From assembly GCF_023702125.1 (NCBI RefSeq), contig NZ_CP098415.1, positions 434,001 to 498,000 on the forward strand: 64,000 bases of DNA, in the 5' to 3' direction. Both the position numbers and the translations under genes were made by a program. The stretch's first letter is position 1; each line of letters starts with the position of its first letter. The DNA is from Halorubrum hochsteinianum. GTDB taxonomy: Archaea; Halobacteriota; Halobacteria; Halobacteriales; Haloferacaceae. The notes beneath the pieces were generated by a model that saw nothing but the letters and a program-made list of their open reading frames with translations, was not told where the DNA came from and searched no databases. This document shows, one piece after another, positions 51,187-59,935 of this stretch.

Positions 51187-53190
51187 ATGGCGAACGCTCG
51201 GGCTCTGCTCGTCCACCCGGACGAGGGGAGCGATCGGATTGAGACGGCGCTCGACACCGCGGGGTTCGACGTGACGCGCACGGAGACCGCGGCGTCCGCC
51301 GTCGCGAAGGCGACGACGGGCGAGTACGACTGCGTCGTCAGCGAGTATGCGCTGGATGGCGACGACGGCGTCGCGCTGGCGACCGCGATCGAGGAGTCCG
51401 ACGCCGGCGTCCCGGTCGTGATGTTCACCGAGACGGACGAGGACGGTGTCCCGGAGGCCGCCTACGAGAACGGCGTCGACCGGTTCCTCAAGAAGAACGG
51501 CGCGGCGTCGATCGACCGACTCGTGTCCGACGTGTCGGCCGTCTCCTCCGGCGTGCCGGCCTCGGAGCCGCGACAGGACGTGTCCGATCACGAGCCGACC
51601 GCGGCGGAGGTGACGCGGGCCGTCGAGGACGCGCCGATCGGGATCAGCATCAGCGACCCGGACCTCCCCGACTACCCGCTCGTGTACGTCAACGACGCGT
51701 GGCGCGAACACACCGGCTACTCCGTCGAGGAGGTACTCGGCCGGAACCCGCGGTTCCTCCAGGGCCCGGGGACGGACCCGGAGACCGTCGAGGAGATCGC
51801 GGAGGCGATCGGCAACGAGGAGGAGGTGACCGTCGAAATACGGAACTACCGGCGGGACGGAACCCCGTTCTGGAACGAACTGACGGTGGCCCCCGTCTAC
51901 GACGAGGAGGGGGATCTCGCCCACTACGTCGGGTTCCAGAACGACGTGAGCGAGCGGAAGGCGGCCGAGCGGCTCGCGGAGGAGCGCGCCGAGAAGCTCG
52001 CGACGGAGCGCCGGGCGCTCGACAGGCTCCTCGGGCGAGTGAACGGGCTTCTCAGCGACATCAGCCGGATCCTCGTCGAGAACTGGGACCCGGACGTGAT
52101 CCCGGAGCGGGTCTGCGAGGTCGTCGCCGACGAACCGGGGTACGCCGGCGCGTGGATCGGCGAACTCTCCTCGGCGACCGGGCGGTTCGAGGTGAGCGCC
52201 GCGAGCGGCGTGGCGGTCGAGCCGGGAGCGACGTTCGACGTCGCCGAGACACCGGCCGAGGTCCGGGAGGCCATCGAGACGGAGGAGCTCCGGGGCGGCT
52301 CGATAGAGGGTGACGACGGCGGACCGCTCTCGCCGGCGTCCGCCGGCGGGACGCAGCTGCTCGTCGTTCCGCTCACCTACGGGAAGCGCCGGTACGGCGT
52401 GTTGGGTATCTACGGGAACGGCGCGAACGTCCTCGACCGGCGGGAGCGGAAGGTGTGCGAGTCAGTCGGAAAGATGATCGCCAACGGCCTCCACTCCGTC
52501 GAGACGACGCGGATCCTCACCACCGACCGGGTCTGCGAGATCGTCGTGGAGATCCGCGACCCCTCGTCGACGCTCTCGCAGATAGCCGACGCGGTCGGCG
52601 AGGAGGTCGAACACCTCGGAACGACGCGGCTCGATGACGACGCGGGGGAGCTGTACTTCCGCGTCGGCGGCAGCGACGTGGACCTCGACGAGGTCGCGGC
52701 GCTACCGGTGGTCGAGTCGATGCGGCCGGTCTCGGAGACGGCCGACGCCGTCAGCTTCGCCGTCACCGTCACCGAGTCGCCGCCGCTCGCGCGGCTGGCC
52801 GACCACGGCGGGATCGTCTCAGAGGCGACCGCGACCGCGGACGCGACGACGCTGACGGTCGAGGCACCGCCCGAGCGCGACGTGCGCTCGATCCTCGACG
52901 TGTTCCGCGACGAGTACGAGGGGGTCGAACTCCGGTCGCGCGTCGAGCGCGAGAGCCGCGACCGCACCGTCGCGGAGTTCGCGGCGGCGGTCGACGAACA
53001 GCTCACCGAGCGGCAGCGCGCGGCGCTGAAGACCGCAGAGCTGAACGGCTACTTCGAGTGGCCGCGACCGGTCGACGGCTCGGAGATCGCGGAGCGGATG
53101 GGGATCACCCGGCAGACGTTCCACCAGCACCTCCGCGCGGCCGAGCGGAAGCTGGTCGAGGCGTACGTCGACCCGCGCTCGGACGAATGA
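51187..53190 (+). CDS. bat: Bacterio-opsin activator-type regulator (Bat)
   Basis: A 667-residue regulator. A receiver-like domain (about 1-115) has Glu53 where the phosphorylated Asp normally lies. A PAS/LOV-like domain (about 140-260) has GRNPRFLQG at 185-193, with Pro188 in place of the photoactive Cys. A GAF-like domain follows (about 285-430), then the Bat-type region and a C-terminal helix-turn-helix with GSEIAERMGITRQTFHQH. Bat activates the opsin regulon under low oxygen or light. Its gene is 2.6 kb from the pump opsin. Confidence 0.9.
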   Translation: MANARALLVHPDEGSDRIETALDTAGFDVTRTETAASAVAKATTGEYDCVVSEYALDGDDGVALATAIEESDAGVPVVMFTETDEDGVPEAAYENGVDRFLKKNGAASIDRLVSDVSAVSSGVPASEPRQDVSDHEPTAAEVTRAVEDAPIGISISDPDLPDYPLVYVNDAWREHTGYSVEEVLGRNPRFLQGPGTDPETVEEIAEAIGNEEEVTVEIRNYRRDGTPFWNELTVAPVYDEEGDLAHYVGFQNDVSERKAAERLAEERAEKLATERRALDRLLGRVNGLLSDISRILVENWDPDVIPERVCEVVADEPGYAGAWIGELSSATGRFEVSAASGVAVEPGATFDVAETPAEVREAIETEELRGGSIEGDDGGPLSPASAGGTQLLVVPLTYGKRRYGVLGIYGNGANVLDRRERKVCESVGKMIANGLHSVETTRILTTDRVCEIVVEIRDPSSTLSQIADAVGEEVEHLGTTRLDDDAGELYFRVGGSDVDLDEVAALPVVESMRPVSETADAVSFAVTVTESPPLARLADHGGIVSEATATADATTLTVEAPPERDVRSILDVFRDEYEGVELRSRVERESRDRTVAEFAAAVDEQLTERQRAALKTAELNGYFEWPRPVDGSEIAERMGITRQTFHQHLRAAERKLVEAYVDPRSDE

Positions 53191-53221
53191 CCCGGCGACC
53201 GACGGGGGGAGCCGAGGAGCG

Positions 53222-53668
53222 ATGAGCGACGACCCGTTCGCCGCGAGCGACTCGATACTCGTCGCGGCCGACCCCGAGACCGTGTTCGCGTTCCTCGACG
53301 ACCCCGCGAACCACGCGGCGATCACGCCCGGACTCACCGACGTGCGAAACGTCGAGCCGCTGGAGAACGGCGGGAAGCGGCTCTCGTACACCTACCGAAT
53401 GGCGGGGATGGGGATCGACGGCGAGATCGTTCAGACCGTCCACGACCCCCCCGAGCGCCACGTCTTCGACCTTCGGGGACGGCTCACCGGGACCATCGAC
53501 CTGCGGCTTGCGCCCGCCGAGGGCGGGACGGAACTGACGTACGGCGCGACGTACGGCCTGCCGGAGAACACGCTGACGAGGCTCGGCGCGCCCGTGATCC
53601 GCCGGTTCAACGAGCGGCAACTCCGGGCGGCGCTGGAGAACGTCGCGGCGCGGTTCGACGAGGGATAG
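53222..53668 (+). CDS. SRPBCC-family small-molecule-binding protein
   Basis: A 148-residue protein with the START/SRPBCC pattern: the DPETVFAFLDDPANHA helix after strand 1, a series of beta strands with GGTELTY, and a long C-terminal helix. Such proteins carry lipids, carotenoids or polyketides. It lies 31 bp after bat on the same strand and may be regulated with it. The ligand is unknown. Confidence 0.83.
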   Translation: MSDDPFAASDSILVAADPETVFAFLDDPANHAAITPGLTDVRNVEPLENGGKRLSYTYRMAGMGIDGEIVQTVHDPPERHVFDLRGRLTGTIDLRLAPAEGGTELTYGATYGLPENTLTRLGAPVIRRFNERQLRAALENVAARFDEG

Positions 53669-53788
53669 GCGGGTCGGAGGGCGCAACACCGGAGGGAGTC
53701 GGCCGCCGACGCGCGTCGACCGAGAGACGGCGGGGCGACGACCCCCGGCGTGCGAACTATTAAGCGTGCGATAGCCTAAACCAGAGGC

Positions 53789-54937
53789 ATGGATCCGACA
53801 CCCCTCCAATTCGGCTTCGGACTCGTGAGCGTCGGCCTGCTCGCGCTGCTTCTCGTGGTCGTCACGCTCTGGCAGTCGTTCGAGATCGTCGACGCCTACG
53901 AGAAGAAGACGCTCACCGTCTTCGGCGAGTACCGGAAGCTGCTCGAACCGGGCATCAACCTCATCCCGCCGTTCGTCTCCCGCACGTACCCGTTCGACAT
54001 GCGGACGCAGACGCTGGACGTGCCCCGTCAGGAGGCGATCACCCGGGACAACTCTCCCGTGACCGCCGACGCGGTCGTCTACATCAAGGTGATGGACGCC
54101 AAGAAGGCGTTCCTCGAAGTGGACGACTACAAGAAGGCCGTCTCGAACCTCGCGCAGACCACGCTCCGCGCGGTGTTGGGCGACATGGAACTCGACGACA
54201 CGCTGAACAAGCGGCAGGAGATCAACGCGAAGATCCGGAAGGAACTCGACGAACCCACCGACGAGTGGGGGATCCGCGTCGAGAGCGTGGAGGTCCGGGA
54301 GGTCAACCCCTCGAAGGACGTCCAGCAGGCGATGGAGCAGCAGACCTCCGCCGAGCGCCGCCGCCGCGCGATGATCCTCGAAGCGCAGGGGGAACGCCGC
54401 TCCGCGGTCGAGCAGGCGGAGGGTGACAAGCAGTCCAACATCATCCGCGCGCAGGGCGAGAAGCAGTCCCAGATCCTCGAAGCGCAGGGGGACGCCATCT
54501 CGACGGTCCTCCGCGCGCGCTCCGCGGAATCGATGGGCGAGCGCGCCATCATCGAGCGCGGCATGGAGACCCTCGAAGAGATCGGCAAGGGCGAGTCGAC
54601 GACGTTCGTCCTCCCGCAGGAGCTGACCAGCCTCGTCGGGCGCTACGGCAAGGCGCTCTCCGGCTCCGACGTTCAGGAGATGGAGGGGCTCGACGGGAAG
54701 GAGTTCGACGCGGACACGCGGAAGATGCTCGGCCTCGACGACATCGACGAGATCCTCGGCCAGATCGAGGAGTCCGCCGAGATGAACGTCGAGGAGCTAG
54801 AGAAGGAGGCAGAGGCCGTGAAGGCCGGCGACGCCGGCGCGAGCATCAGGTCCGCCGACGAGGTCATTCAGGAGATGGACGACGAGGAGGTGGACGCCGA
54901 CGTGGAGACGGACGGCGAAGTGGAGACGGAGAACTGA
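53789..54937 (+). CDS. SPFH/Band 7 (stomatin-like) membrane protein
   Basis: A 382-residue protein with one N-terminal membrane helix (about 7-30), the SPFH domain (about 35-200) and a coiled-coil region with repeated Glu/Gln-rich units (ILEAQGERRSAVEQAEGDKQ). An acidic tail closes it. Stomatin-like proteins organise membrane patches and quality control, usually with an NfeD partner; none is seen beside it here. A TTAAGC box lies about 30 nt upstream. Confidence 0.9.
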   Translation: MDPTPLQFGFGLVSVGLLALLLVVVTLWQSFEIVDAYEKKTLTVFGEYRKLLEPGINLIPPFVSRTYPFDMRTQTLDVPRQEAITRDNSPVTADAVVYIKVMDAKKAFLEVDDYKKAVSNLAQTTLRAVLGDMELDDTLNKRQEINAKIRKELDEPTDEWGIRVESVEVREVNPSKDVQQAMEQQTSAERRRRAMILEAQGERRSAVEQAEGDKQSNIIRAQGEKQSQILEAQGDAISTVLRARSAESMGERAIIERGMETLEEIGKGESTTFVLPQELTSLVGRYGKALSGSDVQEMEGLDGKEFDADTRKMLGLDDIDEILGQIEESAEMNVEELEKEAEAVKAGDAGASIRSADEVIQEMDDEEVDADVETDGEVETEN

Positions 54938-54960
54938 CGCGGCGCGAGACGCCGCGAGCG

Positions 54961-54977
54961 CCGGCTTTTCGCGCCGG
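54961..54977 (+). terminator. Hairpin downstream of SPFH gene
   Basis: An inverted repeat CCGGC-TTTTCGC-GCCGG begins 24 nt after the stop codon, with a T-run in the loop. It probably ends the transcript. Confidence 0.35.
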
Positions 54978-55027
54978 AACGGTCCCCGAACGAAGTGCTT
55001 TTGTCGAGGCGTGGTCTAACGTGTAGC

Positions 55028-55642
55028 GTGACAGAGGGGTTCGACGGCCGGAAGCGCGAGACGCTCCGGCGGTTCGCGGCGGTCGGGGCCGCCGCGCCGT
55101 TCGTCGGGACGGCGAGCGCGAGCGACGCCGACGGCGACGACGCCAACGAGACGCGAGAGGCGATCCGCGGCTACGTGCCGACGACCCCCGGCGCGCACTT
55201 CTCGAAGCTCCGCGACGACCTCCGGCTTGGCACCGGTGAGGCACAGTACCACCTCCGGAAGCTGGAAGAGGCCGGCGCGATCGAGTCGGAGAGGGACGCC
55301 GACTACCGGCGCTTCTTCCCGGCGGACCGGTTCGACGAGACGGACAAGCGCGCGCTCGGCTACCTCCGCCGGGAGACGCCGCGCGGGATGATCCTCGCGC
55401 TGTTGCGCGACCCGGAGGCGACCGGAGCCGACCTCGCGAACGCGCTCGACGTCTCCCGACCGACCATCAGCGCCGCGGCCGCCGACCTCGAGGCCGCGGG
55501 ACTGTTGGACCGGAGCGACGGCTACGCGCTGACGGAGCCGGAGCGGCTGCTCACCCTCGTCGTCCGGTACGCGGACTCCTTCGACGCCGAGACGGTCGCG
55601 TTCGCCGACGACGCCGCGTCGCTGGTCGCGTACGACCCGTGA
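55028..55642 (+). CDS. Winged-helix regulator with Tat-like N-terminus
   Basis: A 204-residue protein from a GTG start. Residues 1-32 look like a twin-arginine signal (RETLRRFAAVGAAAPFVG then ASAS). Two winged-helix DNA-binding modules follow (about 45-105 with AQYHLRKLEEAGAI, and 110-175 with SRPTISAAAADLEAAGLL). A DNA-binding protein with an export signal is odd; the helix may instead act as a membrane anchor for the regulator. The start at 55028 is chosen because no better one precedes it in the gap. Confidence 0.72.
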   Translation: MTEGFDGRKRETLRRFAAVGAAAPFVGTASASDADGDDANETREAIRGYVPTTPGAHFSKLRDDLRLGTGEAQYHLRKLEEAGAIESERDADYRRFFPADRFDETDKRALGYLRRETPRGMILALLRDPEATGADLANALDVSRPTISAAAADLEAAGLLDRSDGYALTEPERLLTLVVRYADSFDAETVAFADDAASLVAYDP

Positions 55643-55691
55643 CGCGCGCCGCGGGTGAAAGGGTCGACCGAACGGCGAGGTCGACCGCCGG

Positions 55692-55946
55692 TCAGGCGGT
55701 GACCATCCACGTCGTGCCAGACGAGTAGCCCCACTTCTCGACGTCGACCTCGGTGGCCGCGTCGGCGACGGCCCCCATGTTCGCGCCGACCTCCTTCGCC
55801 GAGAGGTCGAGGTCGTCGGCGATCAGCCGCGACTTGAAGTACGTGCGGTCGGCCGCGTTCTCGCGGAGGTACCGCAGGATGCGGGCCTGCTTCGCGGAGA
55901 GGCCGGCCGATTCGGCTGCGACCGCGTCCGGGTGGGCAGTGCTCAT
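55692..55946 (-). CDS. Small winged-helix-like haloarchaeal protein
   Basis: An 84-residue protein. The pattern LSAKQARILRYLRENAADRTYFKSRLIADDLDLSA resembles a winged-helix or MarR-type module, followed by a short C-terminal strand pair with KWGYSSGTTWMV. Small proteins of this kind are common in haloarchaea and probably act as regulators. The ATG at 55946 is preferred because upstream in-frame sequence lacks coding character. Confidence 0.72.
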   Translation of the reverse strand: MSTAHPDAVAAESAGLSAKQARILRYLRENAADRTYFKSRLIADDLDLSAKEVGANMGAVADAATEVDVEKWGYSSGTTWMVTA

Positions 55947-56098
55947 ACGCGGATCAGGTCCGCGTCCAGCATAAGGCGGTTGGTAGGTCGGGTTAACACG
56001 ACGCTGTCGGGCGGTTTTGCCGAGATTCAAGGCGGGGAGCGAAGGCCCGACCCCCGCGTTTAGGTACGTTCTTCGAACCCGTTCGGACGGGGGTCGGA

Positions 56099-56692
56099 TC
56101 AGTACAGCTCCGAGACGAACGGGCCGAGCGCGCCGCTCACCGCGGCCGCGAGCGCCTCGGCGCGGTCGACGCGGCCGGCGGTGAGCGCGCCCGCCGCCCC
56201 GCCGCGCGTCGCGACGCCGTCGGTGCCGAGGCGGTCGTCCATCACGGGGCCGAGCTCCTCGCCGTCACCGATCCGGGCGGCGACGTCCGCCGGGAGCGCG
56301 AGGCTCGGCCCGGCGGCGCGGCCGACACGGTCGCCGTCCGTCACCGCCGCCCACATTATCAGGTAGCGGTCGTCGGCCCCGTCGAAGCCGGCGACGCCGC
56401 CCTCGATCCCGACGCCGAGGTCGAACGCCGCGGCGTCGTCGCCTCGCGGTCCCGCCCTTTCTCTCTCCGGTTCCGCTTCGAGGACCGCCGCGGCCCGGTT
56501 CTCCGCGCCGGCGACGGTCTCCGCGTGGCCGGTCGGCTGTTCGCTCACGCCGGAGTCGACGGGTACCGACTCGACCGCGACGCCGGTCGGGTCGCCGGGA
56601 TGGTCCGCGTCCGCCGCCGATCCGAGCGCCAGTTCGACCGCGCGCCGCTTCACCGGGTTCCCGCTGCCGACGCCGACTCGCAGGGTCGTCAT
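56099..56692 (-). CDS. Inosine/xanthosine triphosphatase (DUF84, YjjX-like)
   Basis: A 197-residue protein of the DUF84 family. The opening VGSGNPVKRRAVELAL binds the nucleotide, and DLGVGIEGGVAGF carries the metal-binding Glu. The enzyme cleaves ITP/XTP to protect nucleotide pools. It overlaps the BtuF-like gene by 4 bp and is probably translated from the same message. The ATG at 56692 matches the family start. Confidence 0.87.
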   Translation of the reverse strand: MTTLRVGVGSGNPVKRRAVELALGSAADADHPGDPTGVAVESVPVDSGVSEQPTGHAETVAGAENRAAAVLEAEPERERAGPRGDDAAAFDLGVGIEGGVAGFDGADDRYLIMWAAVTDGDRVGRAAGPSLALPADVAARIGDGEELGPVMDDRLGTDGVATRGGAAGALTAGRVDRAEALAAAVSGALGPFVSELY

Positions 56693-57486
56693 GTGCGGTC
56701 GTCGTCGCCGGGGGCCGAAAACGCCTCGGGATGGAGCAGCCGCGCGAGTCGCTCGACCCCGTCGAGGAGGGCGGGGCTCGGCTGGTTGAGGAGGGAGTCG
56801 TCGACCACGCTGACGGGGGCGTCGACCCAGTCGCGCGACGCCACCGTCTCGGGGTCGACGCGGTCGCCGTGCCCGCAGACGTGGACGACGACTCGTTCGG
56901 GATCGGCCCGCTCGACCGCGGCGGGGTCGACCTCGCGGGAGCGCTCGCCCGAGTCGACGAACGGGTAGCGCCCGCCCGCGGCGCGGACCGCGTCGGGGAC
57001 CCAGTTGCCGGCGGCCATCGGCGGGTCGGACCACTCCTCGCAGTAGACGGTCGGGCGGGGGCGGTCGGCGACGGCCTCGGCGATCCGGCCGAGCCGGTCG
57101 CGGGCGTCGGCCGCGAGCCGCTCGCCCGCCTCGGGGCGGCCCACGTCGCTCCCGCGGGCGGCGAAGCCGCCGACGGCGTCGTCGAGGGTGGCCGGCTCGC
57201 GGTGCGCGACGTCGAACCCGCGGTCGCGGCAGTCGGCGGCGAGGTCGGCCTGAAGCGCGTCGCTCGTGAGGACGACGTCGGGGTCGAGCGCGGCGACGCG
57301 GTCGAGGTCGGGGTTGAGCCACCCGCCGACGACGGTCGGGGGATCGTCGCCGTGCGCGGACCCGCCCGGCGCGTCGTCCGGGAGGTCGCAGTGGGCGGTG
57401 ACGCCGACGAGCCGGTCGGCCGCGCCGAGCGCGGCGACCGTCGCGGTCGCGCTCGGGGCGAGCGAGACGACGCGGGGCGTAGACAT
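56689..57486 (-). CDS. BtuF-like cobalamin-binding protein without signal peptide
   Basis: A 265-residue protein of the periplasmic-binding-protein class III fold seen in BtuF. It opens STPRVVSLAPSATATVAALG, the usual first strand and loop. Conserved acidic and Trp residues appear in CEEWSDPP and the YPFVD segment. Unlike transporter BtuF it has no Sec, Tat or lipobox signal, so it probably stays in the cytoplasm. It is paired with the DUF84 gene. Function remains open. Confidence 0.8.
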   Translation of the reverse strand: MSTPRVVSLAPSATATVAALGAADRLVGVTAHCDLPDDAPGGSAHGDDPPTVVGGWLNPDLDRVAALDPDVVLTSDALQADLAADCRDRGFDVAHREPATLDDAVGGFAARGSDVGRPEAGERLAADARDRLGRIAEAVADRPRPTVYCEEWSDPPMAAGNWVPDAVRAAGGRYPFVDSGERSREVDPAAVERADPERVVVHVCGHGDRVDPETVASRDWVDAPVSVVDDSLLNQPSPALLDGVERLARLLHPEAFSAPGDDDRT

Positions 57487-57691
57487 GCCGTTCGCTCCGG
57501 CCGCGACCGTCTCAACGGTTTCGGTCCGGACGGGGGCGGGCGGCTCCGAGCGCGGACGCCGAAAACACGTGATAGATCGTGTCCTTTCGTCGGGTTTCGA
57601 GCGACACGTTCCGGTCGTTTTAAGTTGTGTTCCGTCGACGGTAAACTAAGATCGCTCTCGGGCAGTTTCAGTTTCCGGGGGCAACCGAGCT

Positions 57692-58666
57692 ATGAGTGAA
57701 CGACTACACACACGGGGGAGTCGCTCCCGAACGGAGACGAACGAGGAGGAATCAGAGAGTACCGACGAGACGCTGAGCTGTCCGGAGTGCGGCGGTCACG
57801 TCATCAACGACGAGGAACACGGCGAGACGGTCTGCAGCGACTGCGGGCTCGTCGTCGAGGCGGACTCGGTCGACCGCGGCCCGGAGTGGCGCGCGTTCGA
57901 CTCCCGCGAGAAGGACGAGAAGAGCCGCGTCGGGGCCCCGACCACCAACACGATGCACGACAAGGGGCTCTCGACGAACATCGACTGGCGCGACAAGGAC
58001 GCGTACGGCCGGTCGCTCGGCGCGCGCCAGCGCCAGAAGATGCAGCGGCTCCGCAAGTGGAACGAGCGGTTCCGCACCCGCGACTCGAAGGAGCGCAACC
58101 TCAAGCAGGCGCTCGGCGAGATCGACCGCATGGCCTCCGCGCAGGGGCTCCCGGACAACGTCCGCGAGACGGCCTCGGTCATCTACCGCCGCGCGCTCGA
58201 CGAGGACCTGCTCCCCGGCCGCTCCATCGAGGGCGTCTCCACCTCCTGCGTGTACGCCGCCGCCCGGATGGCCGGCGTCCCGCGCAGCCTCGACGAGATC
58301 GCGGACGTCTCCCGGGTCGAGAAGGCCGAGATCGCCCGGACGTACCGCTACGTCGTCCGCGAGCTGAAGCTCGAAGTGAAGCCGGCCGACCCCGAGCAGT
58401 ACGTCCCCCGGTTCGCCTCCGACCTCGAACTGTCCGAGGAGTCGGAGATGCGCGCGAAGAGCCTGCTCCGCAACGCGAAGGAGAAGGGCGTCCACTCGGG
58501 CAAGTCGCCCGTCGGACTCGCCGCGGCCGCCGTCTACGCCGCCGCGCTGCTGACGAACGAGAAGACGACCCAGGCAGCGGTCTCGGAGGTCGCGGACATC
58601 TCCGAGGTCACGATCCGGAACCGGTACCACGAGCTCCTCGAAGCCGAGGACGGGCTCGTCGCGTAA
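57692..58666 (+). CDS. tfb: Transcription initiation factor TFB
   Basis: A 324-residue TFIIB homologue. The N-terminal zinc ribbon is CPECGGHVINDEEHGETVC then CGLV, followed by the B-finger region with a VDRGPEWRAF strand. Two cyclin folds follow (about 125-215 and 225-320) with typical LPDNVRETASVIYRRAL helices. It recruits RNA polymerase to TBP-bound promoters. Haloarchaea have several TFBs; this is a full-length member. Confidence 0.94.
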   Translation: MSERLHTRGSRSRTETNEEESESTDETLSCPECGGHVINDEEHGETVCSDCGLVVEADSVDRGPEWRAFDSREKDEKSRVGAPTTNTMHDKGLSTNIDWRDKDAYGRSLGARQRQKMQRLRKWNERFRTRDSKERNLKQALGEIDRMASAQGLPDNVRETASVIYRRALDEDLLPGRSIEGVSTSCVYAAARMAGVPRSLDEIADVSRVEKAEIARTYRYVVRELKLEVKPADPEQYVPRFASDLELSEESEMRAKSLLRNAKEKGVHSGKSPVGLAAAAVYAAALLTNEKTTQAAVSEVADISEVTIRNRYHELLEAEDGLVA

Positions 58667-58759
58667 GCGGGCGCTCTTTTCCCGTCTCGATCGGTCGTTT
58701 CGACGCGGCCGGCCGTTTCGACCCGACCAGCTAAGTCGCCGGCTGCGGTACGCCCGCGT

Positions 58760-59479
58760 ATGTTCGAGGAGTTCGTTCTCGCCGCCAGCACGGCCGACCT
58801 GAGCGAGGAGCCGGCGGCCCGCGAGCACGCCGACGCGGTGGAGTTCCGGATGGATCTGGCGGACGCCCCGCTCGACCAGCTGGCGGCCTACGACGGCGAC
58901 CTGCCGCTGCTCGTCACGAACCGCGCGTCGTGGGAGGGCGGCGAGGCCGACGAGCTCGGGCGGTACGACGCGCTCTCGGACGCGATCGGGCACGAGGCGG
59001 TGGCCGCGGTCGACGTCGAGCTCGCGGCGCTGCGCGGGACGCACCCGGACGCCGCCGAGGCGTCGCACGCGACCGCGCTGCGCGAGGCGGCCCGCGAGCA
59101 AGGCGTCGAGGTGGTCGCGTCCGTCCACGACTTCGAGTCGACCCCCGAGCCGGCCGCGCTCGTCGACCTGCTCGCGGACGCCGCGAGCGAGGGCGACGTG
59201 GGGAAGCTGGCGACGACCGCGACCGCCCCGCGAGATGCGCTCGCGATGCTGGAGGCCACCCACGAGGCGACCGCCGCGGGCCACCGCGTCGCGACGATGT
59301 GCATGGGCGAGGCGGGGCGTCACACCCGCGCCGTCGCGCCCGTCTACGGCTCGAAGATCGGGTACGCGCCCGTCGACGCCGCGGACGCGACCGCGCCCGG
59401 CCAGTACCCGCTCGCGACGCTCCGACGGCTCGTGGACGACCTGAGAGGTGGCGACGCGGAGATACCCGACGGCGACTGA
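58760..59479 (+). CDS. aroD: Type I 3-dehydroquinate dehydratase
   Basis: A 239-residue class I dehydroquinase. Active-site features are VEFRMDL, SVHDF, VGKLATTA with the Schiff-base Lys, and the MGEAGRHTR segment. It forms 3-dehydroshikimate in aromatic amino acid synthesis. Repeat copy 4 begins about 10 bp after the stop, so it may be transcribed as part of the 3' end of this message. Confidence 0.92.
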   Translation: MFEEFVLAASTADLSEEPAAREHADAVEFRMDLADAPLDQLAAYDGDLPLLVTNRASWEGGEADELGRYDALSDAIGHEAVAAVDVELAALRGTHPDAAEASHATALREAAREQGVEVVASVHDFESTPEPAALVDLLADAASEGDVGKLATTATAPRDALAMLEATHEATAAGHRVATMCMGEAGRHTRAVAPVYGSKIGYAPVDAADATAPGQYPLATLRRLVDDLRGGDAEIPDGD

Positions 59480-59489
59480 ACCGACTTCT

Positions 59490-59752
59490 GCGGTGGCGCG
59501 TGCCTGCGAGCGCCCGAAGGGCGCGAGGAGCACGCGCGAGGGAGTCGCGAGCGCGTGGGCGACCGAAGGGAGCCCCGAGCGAGCGACGAGGCTGGGGAGG
59601 CGTGAGGTGCGGGGCTGTGCCGGGTGGGACTCGAAGGGGCAGCCGCGAGGCGGGCGTAGACGACGCAAGGACCGCAACGAGGGAGCGACAGCGACCGAGT
59701 GAGGACCACAGCGAGTGTACGTCCGCCTCGCGGCTGGGGCTTCGGCGGTGTT
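59490..59752 (+). repeat. Dispersed repeat, candidate structured RNA, copy 4
   Basis: Read on the plus strand. P1 pairs 59496-59503 with 59530-59537 and contains an inner GCGCCC-GAA-GGGCGC hairpin. P2 is weak in this copy. P3 pairs 59640-59657 with 59719-59736 over 18 bp with one G-U wobble. A degenerate second 3' unit extends to about 59820. It starts right after aroD, on the same strand, and the rest of the gap to 59935 shows no gene. Confidence 0.85.
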
Positions 59753-59935
59753 CGCGCCGATCGGAGGTTCACAACCGGTTACACTCTCTTACAGCTGATC
59801 GACTGGAGCTTCGGAGGCGTTCACGGGTGTGTTACCGGGGTTTTCTTTTCAGCCACCACGACGGCCGCTAACTGTCGCTCAGAAGACCGAGTAAAGAGCC
59901 AAACCGCTTTACGACCGCCCCCGTAAGTGCCGTCA

